A stretch of 64,000 nt of DNA from positions 124,001 through 188,000 of the forward strand of contig NZ_VOUA01000003.1 in NCBI RefSeq assembly GCF_024372725.1, written 5' to 3'. A program made the translations under genes and the position numbers. The notes below the pieces were generated by a model that saw only the letters and a program-made list of their open reading frames with translations, was not told the origin of the DNA and did no database searches. Shown here one piece after another: positions 44,636 through 53,222 of this stretch (the first letter of the stretch is position 1; the number at the start of each line of letters is the position of its first letter). This DNA is from Methanosarcina sp. KYL-1 (GTDB taxonomy: Archaea; Halobacteriota; Methanosarcinia; Methanosarcinales; Methanosarcinaceae).

Positions 44636-45523
44636 ATGAATAAAAAGGATGGAAAAAAGTCATTATTCGGTCAATTAAGGTATTCATGGGATTCATTACC
44701 AGAAGCCATAAAGTTATTTGGTGCTGTACTTGGTATAATCATCGCGCTTAATACTTTATTTTCTCCCCCGCCTATTGAGGTGGATTATTTTAATGCGGGT
44801 CCGGAAGTTGTTAAATCCGGAGAGCTTTCCACTTTAAACTGGGGAGTTTCCGGCGTTACAGACATTACTATCGAGCCTGATGTCGGGACTGTGGAATCCG
44901 CCGGGACTTTTCAGGTTTCTCCTGCCGAAACCACAACTTACAAACTTACAGCTTCGGATGGCGGTGAGGAAAAAGTAGCTTTTTGTACGATTACGGTTGA
45001 AAAGGAACCCCTCATCATCAATTCTTTCGATGCGAACCCGGACGTTATAGAGGCCGGAGGGAATACCACTTTAAATTGGCGTGTTTCCGGGGTTGAAAAT
45101 GTTACCATCGAGCCTGATATCGGAACTGTAGAATCCGCAGGGACCCTTCCGGTGTCTCCTGCCGAAACAACCACTTACAAGCTTACAGCGTCGAATGATG
45201 AAGAAGAAGACATTGCTTACTGTATTATTACAGTTGAGCAGAAATTGCCAGCTATCAATGTTTTTAATGCAAATTCGGATGTTATTGAGGCAGGAGGCAG
45301 TACTGACCTGACCTGGAATGTTTCCGATGCTACGAGAGTTTACATAGAACCCGGAATCGGGGCTGTGGGTTTAAGCGGCAGCCAGCGGGTATTCCTCAGT
45401 GAGAGCACAACTTACACCCTTATAGCCACAAACGATGAAGGCAGCTCCGAAGCTACTAAACTTGTGCTTGTGGACGAATCTCCTGCACCGGACTCCCCTG
45501 CACCGCCCCCCACACCCCAATAA
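44636..45523 (+). CDS. Membrane-anchored Ig-like repeat protein (no S-layer domain)
   Basis: 295 residues. The layout is the same as the first 360 residues of the 37661 protein: basic head, one transmembrane helix (about 22-42, AIKLFGAVLGIIIALNTLF), then three Ig-like repeats (VDYFNAGPEVVKSGE, NSFDANPDVIEAGGNTTLNW, NVFNANSDVIEAGGSTDLTW), each with an SPAETTTYKLTAS-type strand. It ends in a proline-rich PAPDSPAPPPTP tail instead of an S-layer domain. The ATG has GAGGT 6 nt upstream. It probably projects its repeats outside the cell. Repeats 1 and 2 share long identical DNA stretches. Divergent from a histidine kinase, with a shared upstream motif. Confidence 0.82.
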   Translation: MNKKDGKKSLFGQLRYSWDSLPEAIKLFGAVLGIIIALNTLFSPPPIEVDYFNAGPEVVKSGELSTLNWGVSGVTDITIEPDVGTVESAGTFQVSPAETTTYKLTASDGGEEKVAFCTITVEKEPLIINSFDANPDVIEAGGNTTLNWRVSGVENVTIEPDIGTVESAGTLPVSPAETTTYKLTASNDEEEDIAYCIITVEQKLPAINVFNANSDVIEAGGSTDLTWNVSDATRVYIEPGIGAVGLSGSQRVFLSESTTYTLIATNDEGSSEATKLVLVDESPAPDSPAPPPTPQ

Positions 45524-45774
45524 TTTTCACCCCCTCTAAAAGGTATTCGATCGCTATCCGTGGGAGACCACACTGCGGTGGACAGCTGCCCGATTAGGCC
45601 ATCTCTAAAAAAGGATTACTGTCGTGATTCCTAACGTATCTTCTTTAACGGCTACAGGATCTGTTTCACAGATGTTTTTCCTTCCATACCTGTGATCTGC
45701 TTCACTCCTGGCTATTTATGGAAGTGATGGCTTCAGGTCTGCAGGTGGGAGGCCTCCCTCCTCTGCATTGATTT
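45524..45774. other. Gap between convergent genes; possible structured sequence
   Basis: GC-richer than other gaps. Contains CCAC-ACTGCG-GTGG and nearby GGGAG/CTCCC-like complementary blocks that could fold. No gene or known RNA was recognised. Confidence 0.3.
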
Positions 45775-47688
45775 TCAGTTTTCCTCTTTTCCAAACTCAA
45801 TCCTGAATTCCGTCCCCTGTTTTCTCTTAAGCTCTATTTCACCTTCGATCTGTTCCACCAGGGTGTTCACGAGCTGGAGACCGAGGGAGTTTAGATTCTC
45901 GAAATCGATGTTTTCAGGAAAGCCTGACCCGTTATCAGAAATGACAAGCAGGAGCCGTGAGTTCTCACTGCTTTCGGGATTCTCCGGGTTGTGGCTTCTC
46001 AGCCTGTGGAGTTTGATCCGGATTTCGCCTTTTGTCCCTTCGGAGAATGCGTGTTTCAGGGAATTGGATACAAGTTCGTTGATGATGATTCCCATCGGGA
46101 TTGCGGTGTCCACTTTGAGGGAAATGTCTTTTTCTATGTCCATCAAAAGGCTGATTTCTCTGCTTTCGAGCTTATAGGAACGGAAAAGTTCTGCTATGAG
46201 TTTCTGCACGTAAGCCGTAAAATCAAGGTTTTCCATATCTCTGGACCTGTACAGTTCCTCGTGGATCATAGACATCGAAATGATCCGGTTCTGGCTTTCC
46301 CTGAAGGCTTCGACGACCCGGCGGTCGCTGAACTTTTCGGCCTGGAGGTCAAGAAGAGAGGAAATCACCTGCAAATTGTTTTTTATCCGGTGGTGGATTT
46401 CCTTTTTGCGGATTACTTCGGCTTTTTTCAGGTCTTCTTCGGCTTTTTTCCTGTCTGTGATGTCATGAATAAATCCCTGGAACAGCTGGTTTTTTCCTTC
46501 GGAATCACAGATGCTCTGTATGATTTCATGGACCCATCTAATCGTCCCCTCTCTGTGCAGGACTCTGTATTCGTGATTTATAACCATTTTCGGGCTCTCA
46601 ACCAGCTTTATCTGGTTCTCCAGAAATTCTTTCCGGTCTTCAGGATGAACCAGATCAATACACTGGATATTTCCACAAAGAATTTCTTCAGGAGAGTAGC
46701 CGAGAATATCCTCTACAGCTCCCTGCATCATCACAGGAATAAAGTTCCGGTCCAGCTGGAACCCGACCCCTTTGAAATTCTGCATATACGTGCGGAAGCG
46801 CTCTTCACTTTTCTGTAATTTTTCCTGGCTCTGCAACCTTTCGGTGATGTTTTTAACTACACCCAGAGCCCTATATACTTGCCCTTCTTTGCCTTTGAGG
46901 AAAACCACACTGGTTTCCACGTACATATAGTTGCCACTTTTCTTCCTGACCCAGAATTCCTGGTAGAATTTATTCCCGGTTTTTAGGGAATATTCCAGAG
47001 AGCCCCATACATTGTCTATTTCTTCTGGATGTATCCGGTTCATCAGGGAAGGCAGATCGAATCCACTTAATTCTTCCGGAGTAAAGCCGGTGATTTCCTC
47101 GATTGCTCCTGCCCATTCAACTTGATTTGTCATCGTATCGATGTCGAAGATCAATTGCCCTGTCTGTTCTGCAATGTAGAGGAACTTTTCTTCGATTCTC
47201 TTCAGTTTTTGCCTGGAAAGTACCTTTTCCGTCATATCTATAAATATCCCAAGCGCCCTGTAAGGGCGTCCCCTTTCTCTTTTTAGAAAAATCACACTGT
47301 TCTCCAGATGAACATAGCTCCCGTCTTTCCTGCGCAATCTGTATTCTTCATTAATTCCCTCCCCTGTTTCAAGGGAATAATCTATTATCCGGCTGATTCG
47401 TTTTCTATCTTCAGTGTGCAAAAATTCTTTGAAGTCTTCCAGGTAGATTTTCTTAAATTCTTCATTGTCGTATCCTGTAACGTCCCTTATCGCTCCCGCC
47501 CAATAAATCTCCCTTTTTTCCAGGTCCGCATCAACGAACATCCTACCGGTCTTCTCAGCAAAAAAACAGTATCTTTCTGCCATTTGCAGAATTTGTTCAG
47601 GGCTATTGCCGAAGAATATTAGCTTTTTTCCAGGGGTAAGTTCGGGAACCCGGGATTTTAAAGAGATTTCAATTTCTTCTTTAATCAT
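45775..47688 (-). CDS. Sensor histidine kinase: three PAS + HisKA_2/HATPase
   Basis: About 637 residues from ATG 47688, chosen because MIKEEIEISL aligns with the start of the 42172 kinase and GGTGG lies 8 nt upstream; the frame is open to 47715. It has three PAS modules; the first two match the 42172 kinase (AEKTGRMFVDADL, AEQTGQLIFDIDT), while the third is of a different type (GVGFQLDRNFIPVMMQGAVE, IRWVHEIIQSICDSEGK). HisKA_2 (IHHRIKNNLQVISSLLDLQ) and HATPase (NELVSNSLKHAFSEG, DNGSGFPENI) complete it. The 3' third is almost identical in DNA to the 42172 gene. The kinase has therefore exchanged its sensor while keeping a common output domain. Confidence 0.92.
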   Translation of the reverse strand: MIKEEIEISLKSRVPELTPGKKLIFFGNSPEQILQMAERYCFFAEKTGRMFVDADLEKREIYWAGAIRDVTGYDNEEFKKIYLEDFKEFLHTEDRKRISRIIDYSLETGEGINEEYRLRRKDGSYVHLENSVIFLKRERGRPYRALGIFIDMTEKVLSRQKLKRIEEKFLYIAEQTGQLIFDIDTMTNQVEWAGAIEEITGFTPEELSGFDLPSLMNRIHPEEIDNVWGSLEYSLKTGNKFYQEFWVRKKSGNYMYVETSVVFLKGKEGQVYRALGVVKNITERLQSQEKLQKSEERFRTYMQNFKGVGFQLDRNFIPVMMQGAVEDILGYSPEEILCGNIQCIDLVHPEDRKEFLENQIKLVESPKMVINHEYRVLHREGTIRWVHEIIQSICDSEGKNQLFQGFIHDITDRKKAEEDLKKAEVIRKKEIHHRIKNNLQVISSLLDLQAEKFSDRRVVEAFRESQNRIISMSMIHEELYRSRDMENLDFTAYVQKLIAELFRSYKLESREISLLMDIEKDISLKVDTAIPMGIIINELVSNSLKHAFSEGTKGEIRIKLHRLRSHNPENPESSENSRLLLVISDNGSGFPENIDFENLNSLGLQLVNTLVEQIEGEIELKRKQGTEFRIEFGKEEN

Positions 47689-47862
47689 GCTGTCAGCCAC
47701 CCACAGACTTAACACTTATTATGTTTTTTTTGCTTAAATAATATTCGAAAGTTAAAACCCCGTTCTCAGCCCCCTGGTTCTCAGCAGTTTTCGCAGCAAG
47801 GCCTGTTCAGATTTATCTGCAATCCAAAATTTTCAGGATCCAAACTCTTCAAGATCAAACCT

Positions 47863-49104
47863 ATGTCCTCTATGAAAGGCATGGGATTATCTTTATTAGA
47901 TAAATTGCCTAAAACTTCTCATCAAACCATGAAACGCAAAAACAAAAGTGGAACCGAAAACCCCCCTATACGGGACCCTCCGGCCCCCTCAACCGTCTAC
48001 ATCAAAATCAAGAACATCCCCTACGAGACTTTCAAGACCCGGCTGAACCAGGGCCTTGTCACCACCGAGCTTGACCAGATCCGCTACCGGCTGGAGAGGC
48101 GAATCTACTGCTGCGGGACCTGTTCAAAATACGTGAACGGCTACTGTATCATTACTAACAGGATCCCGGAACCTGACGGCATCTGCAAGGTTTTCGTGCC
48201 GAAACCGGAGTTTGTCTACATCGATGTCCGGCCTGCCTTCGGAAAGGAAGGGGAGGATGCGGGATTCAAATACCTCGCGGAAGCCGACGTTCAAAGGGGT
48301 GCCGGAGAAGCCGGGGCAGAGGAGCGAAAAAGTCCCGGGGCCCTGTATGAAGAAGGCCTGGCTCTTTACAAGCAGGGCCGGTTAAAAATGGCTCTGGAAG
48401 CTTTCGACAGGGTGCTTGCCGGAAACCAGGAACATTTCGGGACCTGGTTTTATAAAGGGGTTGCCCTGCTGAAGCTCAAACGCTATGAGGAAGCCCTGGC
48501 AGCTTTCGAAACTGCCATAAAACTCAATCCGGACCACGCCGCTACCTGGACAAATAAGGGAATCGTACTCGTAAAACTGGAACGATTTCAGGCTGCGCTC
48601 GAAGCTTTCGAAAAGTCCCTCTACCTGAACCCGGTCCAGAAAAATGCCTGGGAAGGGAAAGATGCCGTGCTTGTGCAGATACGCCACTCAAAAGAAGCCC
48701 TGGAAACATACGAACAGGCCCTGGAAGTAAATCCCGAAAACGCCGAGGCCTGGTTTGAAAAGGGAAAGCTCAATTTGAAGCTCGGGGAGCAGGAAAAAGC
48801 CAGGGAAGCCTTTGAAACTGCTCTCAAAAGAACACCTGACAACGCCGAGGCCTGGTTCCTGAGGGGTAAAGTCCTTTTCGAAATGGAGCCTGGAAAAGAA
48901 GCCCTTAATGCCTTTGAAAAGGCAACCCGGCTGAAACCCGGTTACCCGGAAGCCTGGTATGAAAAAGGTAAGGCCTTCCTGAAACTTGAAAACCCCAGGG
49001 GGGCAGAAAACGCATTCAAAATCGCTGCGGACTTATGGGAAAGCGCCAGGGAACCTGGAAAGGCAGAAAAAGCCCGCGAAAAAATTCGGAAAATAAGGAA
49101 ATAA
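47863..49104 (+). CDS. TPR-repeat protein with N-terminal cysteine motif
   Basis: 413 residues, or about 391 from the second ATG at 47929; neither start has a good ribosome-binding site. An N-terminal region (about 45-130) carries VYIKIKNIPYETFKTRL and a cysteine cluster CCGTCSKYVNGYC followed by GICKVFVPK, suggesting a small metal-binding fold. Residues about 163-395 form seven 34-residue TPR units (AWFEKGKLNLKLGEQEKAREAF type), a scaffold for protein-protein contacts. The protein is soluble and cytoplasmic. Partner unknown. It is a common protein type in Methanosarcina genomes, and the Cys-rich head marks this subgroup. Confidence 0.85.
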   Translation: MSSMKGMGLSLLDKLPKTSHQTMKRKNKSGTENPPIRDPPAPSTVYIKIKNIPYETFKTRLNQGLVTTELDQIRYRLERRIYCCGTCSKYVNGYCIITNRIPEPDGICKVFVPKPEFVYIDVRPAFGKEGEDAGFKYLAEADVQRGAGEAGAEERKSPGALYEEGLALYKQGRLKMALEAFDRVLAGNQEHFGTWFYKGVALLKLKRYEEALAAFETAIKLNPDHAATWTNKGIVLVKLERFQAALEAFEKSLYLNPVQKNAWEGKDAVLVQIRHSKEALETYEQALEVNPENAEAWFEKGKLNLKLGEQEKAREAFETALKRTPDNAEAWFLRGKVLFEMEPGKEALNAFEKATRLKPGYPEAWYEKGKAFLKLENPRGAENAFKIAADLWESAREPGKAEKAREKIRKIRK

Positions 49105-49499
49105 GGCTAAAATGAAGGGGCAGGAATTTCTATGCTCGAAGTCCCGAAACAGGTCCGGCGGTTCCGGTCTTTCCGGATTTTCCTGGCAGCTGCTTTTCAA
49201 TAGGATGTAGCAATTTCAGGCTGCTGTTTTCCAATTGGACCTCTGTTTTCCAATTGGACCTCTGTTTTCCAATTGGACCTCTGTTTTCCAATTGGACCTC
49301 TGTTTTCCAATTGGATATACCAATTCCCGACGGGCACTGTTGAGTCAGGGTGCTCCGCCAGATTCGCCTGAATGAAAATGGCAATCAGGTTATGGATCCA
49401 TAAATGATCCTTCCGTAAATTATCCTTCCGTAAATGATCCTTAATTGGCCGGTAACCTGGAATGAGATTGTTTTTTCCCTGCTTTATTTTTTCCCTGCT
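49105..49499. other. Gap between convergent genes, mostly repeats
   Basis: Between the TPR gene and the phosphorylase 3' end. Contains the palindromic 19-bp array at 49224-49318 and a 14-bp triplet repeat (TAAATGATCCTTCCG, about 49402-49443). No gene. Confidence 0.5.
49224..49318. repeat. 5 x 19-bp array, each with the palindrome TCCAATTGGA
   Basis: Unit CTGTTTTCCAATTGGACCT repeats at exactly 19-bp spacing from 49224. A degenerate sixth unit may precede it. Each unit carries one 10-bp palindrome. Located between convergent 3' ends. Confidence 0.88.
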
Positions 49500-51185
49500 T
49501 CACAGGTAGGCGTGGGTCACGTAACGCCGCATCATCCTGTGGCTGTTGAAGTAGTAGGCGACCATGCCTATGGAGTTGTTGATTAGCTTCAACCATTCGT
49601 CCTTTCTGTCGTAGTACATGGGGACGATGATATAGTAGAGCTTGTTGTAAAGGTCGTTGATTTCACAGGTTTTGCACTCTTCTTCCGTGAGATTCTCTTC
49701 GGTCTGGGGCCCAATGGACCAGCCGGTCACGCCTTCGATCCAGCCTTCAATCCACCAGCCGTCGAGTACGCTGAAGTTCACCACGCCGTTGTGGGCGGCT
49801 TTCATGCCGCTTGTGCCCGAGGCCTCATAGGGGCGGTGGGGTGTGTTCAGCCAGAGGTCTACGCCTGAGACCATCAGGGCTGCCATATCCATGTCGTAGT
49901 TTTCCAGGAAGACAATTTTCATTTCGCCTTTCAGTTCCTCTATGTACCTGAAAATTTCCCTGATAAGTGCTTTTCCTGCTTCGTCTTTCGGGTGGGCCTT
50001 ACCTGCAAAAATAAGCTGGATTTTCCCTCTTCTGTTTACCTTCCTGAGCCTCTCCAGGTCGGAGAAGATGAGAGTCGAGCGCTTGTATTCTGTCATGCGC
50101 CGGGCAAAGCCGATTGTCAGGGTCTCGTAGTCCATGCCTGCCCCGGTCTGCCTGTTTACCTCGTCTATAAGGGCTTTTTTCGCTTTCCTGTGGGCAGTCC
50201 AGACCTCATCGTCAGGGATTCCCCCAACCCTTACCAGGAGTTCGGGCTCGTTTGCCCAGCCAGGGAGGTAGCGGTCATAGAGTTCCCTGAAAAAAGGAGA
50301 GGTCCAGGTATAGGAGTGGACGCCGTTTGTTATTGCCTGTATCTTGTAGCCCGGGAAAATTTCCTGGGAGATGTGGCTGTGCCGCTTCGTGACCCCGTTA
50401 ACGTAGTTGGACAGGTTAAGGGCAAAGAGGCTCAGGTTCAGGCGGTCTGCACCCCCGAACCGCTTGAGGACTTCCATATCGCCCCGTTCCGTAAGCAGCT
50501 CCTCTACGAGCCCGTAGTCGAACTTGTCGTGCCCGGCTTCCACAGGGGTGTGGGTTGTAAAGATACACAGGTCCTTTACGCCTGTAACATCCAGCCCGTT
50601 GCGGTTCAAAAGCTCAAGGGCGAGCAGGCAGGAATGCCCTTCGTTCATGTGGTACTTCCGGACCTTAAAGCCCAGGGCATCGAGCATCCTGACTCCTCCT
50701 ATCCCAAGCACGATTTCCTGCTTGAGCCTGTAGTGGTAGTCCCCCCCGTAGAGGAAATCGGTGATTCCTCGGTCTTCTTCCGAGTTCCCTTCCACATCCG
50801 TGTCCAGCAGGATGATGGGTACGCAGCCTCCTGTAAGGCTTTTGCAGTTGTAAAGCCAGGCCCGGATTCTCACTTCGCGGCCCTGGATATTTACGCTCAC
50901 TTCTTTCGGGAGGGGGGTCATAAACCGCGAAGGTTCCCATTCTTCCTTGTTTTCTGTCTGGTTGCCCGAGGCATCAAGCGCCTGCCGGAAATAACCTTTG
51001 TTGCTGACCAGCGTTACGGCTACCAGCGGGATTTTCAGGTCTGCAGCCGAGCGGATGGTATCGCCTGCAAGCACGCCAAGGCCTCCCGCGTACGTAGGGA
51101 TTTCACTCTTGATCCCTATTTCCATAGAAAAATAAGCGACTTTTTGCCCTTTCAACACTCCCTGTAAATCTTCCGTGCCAGCCAT
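49500..51185 (-). CDS. glgP: Alpha-glucan (glycogen) phosphorylase, short archaeal type
   Basis: 561-residue GT35-type phosphorylase releasing glucose-1-phosphate from alpha-1,4-glucan; cytoplasmic. Family landmarks are YFSMEIGIKSEIPTYAGGLG, YHMNEGHSCLLALELL, TTHTPVEAGHDKF, AITNGVHSYTW, GFARRMTEYKR, QLIFAGKAHPKD and the PLP-lysine motif EASGTSGMKAAHNG (Lys462). It is shorter than the ~800-residue classical enzymes, as usual for this archaeal/bacterial subgroup. The ATG at 51185 follows GGGGGAACG, a strong site. It mobilises storage glycogen in methanogens during starvation; no synthase or debranching gene is adjacent. Confidence 0.94.
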   Translation of the reverse strand: MAGTEDLQGVLKGQKVAYFSMEIGIKSEIPTYAGGLGVLAGDTIRSAADLKIPLVAVTLVSNKGYFRQALDASGNQTENKEEWEPSRFMTPLPKEVSVNIQGREVRIRAWLYNCKSLTGGCVPIILLDTDVEGNSEEDRGITDFLYGGDYHYRLKQEIVLGIGGVRMLDALGFKVRKYHMNEGHSCLLALELLNRNGLDVTGVKDLCIFTTHTPVEAGHDKFDYGLVEELLTERGDMEVLKRFGGADRLNLSLFALNLSNYVNGVTKRHSHISQEIFPGYKIQAITNGVHSYTWTSPFFRELYDRYLPGWANEPELLVRVGGIPDDEVWTAHRKAKKALIDEVNRQTGAGMDYETLTIGFARRMTEYKRSTLIFSDLERLRKVNRRGKIQLIFAGKAHPKDEAGKALIREIFRYIEELKGEMKIVFLENYDMDMAALMVSGVDLWLNTPHRPYEASGTSGMKAAHNGVVNFSVLDGWWIEGWIEGVTGWSIGPQTEENLTEEECKTCEINDLYNKLYYIIVPMYYDRKDEWLKLINNSIGMVAYYFNSHRMMRRYVTHAYL

Positions 51186-51576
51186 TCGTTCCCCCAGTAT
51201 TTTAAATTAGGTTAAAATTGATGATGTGGACAATATAAATTGATAATATGGACAATATAAATTGATAATATGGACAGGTTAGACAACGTCTATTTTCTGT
51301 AAACGTTCAAATTTTATGTTCAAGTTCAAATTTCCGGTAATTAAGAAAAATATATTTGATGATATATCAAGTTGATCTATGGCATCAAGTTGATTCCTGG
51401 CAGCAGAAAAAAGAAAGAAGTTTCAGAGTTCAGGAGGATGTTTTCTGCTGTTTTAAATATTTTCATCGAAAAACTTAATAAATCAAATGTTTTTAAGTAT
51501 GATTTTAAATATATAATGTCAATATATTATTCAGGTGGATATATTCTAAAGGTGGACGTAAAATAGGTGGATGGAA
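51186..51576. other. Divergent intergenic region
   Basis: About 390 bp. Contains a 20-bp unit repeated three times next to the phosphorylase start (AATTGATAATATGGACAATA, about 51216-51275) and AT-rich promoter sequence. A 64-codon ORF at 51372-51566 ends just before the HEAT gene; it has no family features and is not called. Confidence 0.4.
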
Positions 51577-52680
51577 ATGCACGAAAGCGCTGTAGCTCTG
51601 CCCCCTGATGATCCTGAAGAAAATGAAGAGCTTTCTTTACGATCAATGAAGTTAATGAAGGAAAGGGCAGTAAAGGACAGGGATCACACCGTAAGGCGGG
51701 AGGCCCTCCTTGAACTTGCGGAAAAGTTCGAAAATAATGATGAAGTCTTTGAGTTGATCAGGGAAAGGGCTGTCAGGGACAGCAATTATACGGTCAGGAA
51801 AACTGCCCTTCAGGTGCTGGCAGGGCTCTGGAAAGAAAAACCCGGGGTCCTGGCCCTTGTGAGGGGAAGAGCTCTTGAGGATGTCAATTACGAGGTCCGA
51901 AGGGCTGCTGTTAGGGAGCTTGCAGCTTCCTGGGGAGACAGGCCTGAAATCCCGGAACTTCTCAGGGACTGGATGGTAAATGCGGAGGACAAATTTGTCC
52001 GGAGTGCGGCAATTCAGGAGCTGTCCAGGTGCTGGGGAAATACCTGCTGCACTTTTGGCTTCATAGCGGAAAGGGTGCTAAAGGAAAAGGACGGTTTTGT
52101 CCGGGCTGTCGCAGTCCAGAGCCTGGCAAAATACTGGAAAGAAAAACCTGAGACCCTTTCGCTGGTCAGGGACAAAACCCTGAGTGATGCACATTATTCT
52201 GTCAGGTATGCCGCTTTGCAGGAGCTCACCGAGGGCTGGCCCGAAGAAGCCGGGATCCTTCCTCTGGTAAAGGAAAGGGCAGTAAAGGACGAACACTATT
52301 CAGTCAGGGGTGCTGCCCTCCAGGAGCTTGCAGCGAACTGGAAGGATGACCCGGAAATCCTGGAGCTGGTCAGGGACAGGTGCCTGCATGATGAGGACAA
52401 CATGGTGCGGGGAATTGCTGTTCACCTGCTTGCTTCCATCTGGCACGGTAAACCCGGGACCTTTGAGCTGGTGCAGGAAAAAGCCGTTTCAGACAGGCAT
52501 TATTCTGTCAGGAAAAATTCTATTGAGGAACTTGCAAATGTCTGGCGTGAGAGGCCGGAAACCCTGGAGCTTGTCAGGGACAGGCTGCTCAACGACACTG
52601 ATAATTTTGTAAGGATTACGGCGGTCCAGGAACTTGCAAAAGGGTGGCATGATGAACCCGGGACCCTTCCTTTTATATAG
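51577..52680 (+). CDS. HEAT-like repeat protein ending at an in-frame UAG
   Basis: About 367 residues to the UAG (from ATG 51577, where AGGTGG lies 6 nt upstream; ATG 51571 is also possible). It consists of about ten ~32-residue HEAT/armadillo-type units with the pattern LVRERAVRDxxYxVRxxALQELA, a solenoid for protein contacts, with no signal or membrane segment. The final codon read here is TAG, and the repeat pattern continues in the same frame for another 37 codons (see 52678-52794). In an organism with pyrrolysine this TAG may be read through, giving a ~405-residue product. Otherwise the gene is truncated within its last repeat. Function unknown. Confidence 0.82.
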   Translation: MHESAVALPPDDPEENEELSLRSMKLMKERAVKDRDHTVRREALLELAEKFENNDEVFELIRERAVRDSNYTVRKTALQVLAGLWKEKPGVLALVRGRALEDVNYEVRRAAVRELAASWGDRPEIPELLRDWMVNAEDKFVRSAAIQELSRCWGNTCCTFGFIAERVLKEKDGFVRAVAVQSLAKYWKEKPETLSLVRDKTLSDAHYSVRYAALQELTEGWPEEAGILPLVKERAVKDEHYSVRGAALQELAANWKDDPEILELVRDRCLHDEDNMVRGIAVHLLASIWHGKPGTFELVQEKAVSDRHYSVRKNSIEELANVWRERPETLELVRDRLLNDTDNFVRITAVQELAKGWHDEPGTLPFI

Positions 52681-52794
52681 AAAATGGCTCTCAGGGAAAA
52701 AGACGAGTTTGTAAGGAATGCGGCGGTCCAGGAATTGATTGACGGCTGGCAGACCCGGGATGTAGCTGAGTTTATAGATGAGTTACCTTTGTAA
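52678..52794 (+). other. In-frame UAG followed by the last HEAT repeat (pyrrolysine readthrough candidate)
   Basis: After TAG 52678-52680 the frame reads KMALREKDEFVRNAAVQELI and DGWQ, ending at TAA 52794. The unit aligns with previous ones (LVQEKAVSDRHYSVR, LVRDRLLNDTDNFVR), so the UAG sits at a Gln/Arg position and the downstream sequence has kept its codon pattern. A CAG-to-TAG change would explain it. There is no alternative start codon with a ribosome-binding site for the tail. Confidence 0.7.
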
Positions 52795-53222
52795 ATTTAA
52801 CTTCCAAAATGTTTTCTCTACAGTTATGATCCGGTCAACTCATGAATTACCTGCACCACTGAGCTTCGTGGACCGTTTTCGGCGTGGTTTATGAGGTGCA
52901 GATTATTTCCGGGTTGACTCTGCCCGGGCTGGCGTTTTTAAATATATATATTTTTCCCCTCTTTTTTTGTTTCCAACAGCTGCTCCCGGTTCTGGCCGGA
53001 TTCATATTTCAGGCCGCAGCATCCTGATACTTCCCAAAAGTTCAAATCACAAGCTTTTTAATTTATTGGGTATTACTTGTTACTTGAAGCAAAAAACCTA
53101 AATAGGCGAAACTTTCTCCTAGCTTCCTGCAATAATATTCTATTCACAAAATATTCTATTCACAAAATATTCTATTCACTAAATCCTGTGCACAATACCC
53201 TATGCGCAAGACGGAGACTAAA
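52795..53222. other. Intergenic region with nested stems and a 16-bp repeat
   Basis: Holds the foldable segment at 52834-52918, a TATA-rich TTTTTAAATATATATATTT (about 52932-52951), and three AATATTCTATTCACAA units (about 53136-53178) just before the PAS-GAF gene. Confidence 0.45.
52834..52918. ncRNA. Candidate structured RNA or terminator (nested stems)
   Basis: An outer stem GTCAAC (52834-52839) pairs with GTTGAC (52913-52918), and an inner stem CTGCACC (52851-52857) pairs with GGTGCAG (52895-52901). Small CCAC/GTGG and CCG-TTTT-CGG hairpins fit inside. It lies 40 nt after the HEAT gene. I recognise no known RNA family; a complex terminator is equally possible. Confidence 0.35.

Noticed and set aside
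44281-44637. 118-codon minus-strand ORF between a kinase and an Ig-repeat gene
   Set aside because: Composition is that of AT-rich spacer, there is no ribosome-binding site, and it overlaps the regulatory motif and the start of the opposite gene.
51372-51566. 64-codon ORF ending in TAG just before the HEAT gene
   Set aside because: Considered as another UAG readthrough, but the frame after the TAG differs from that of the HEAT gene and soon stops; the peptide shows no family features.
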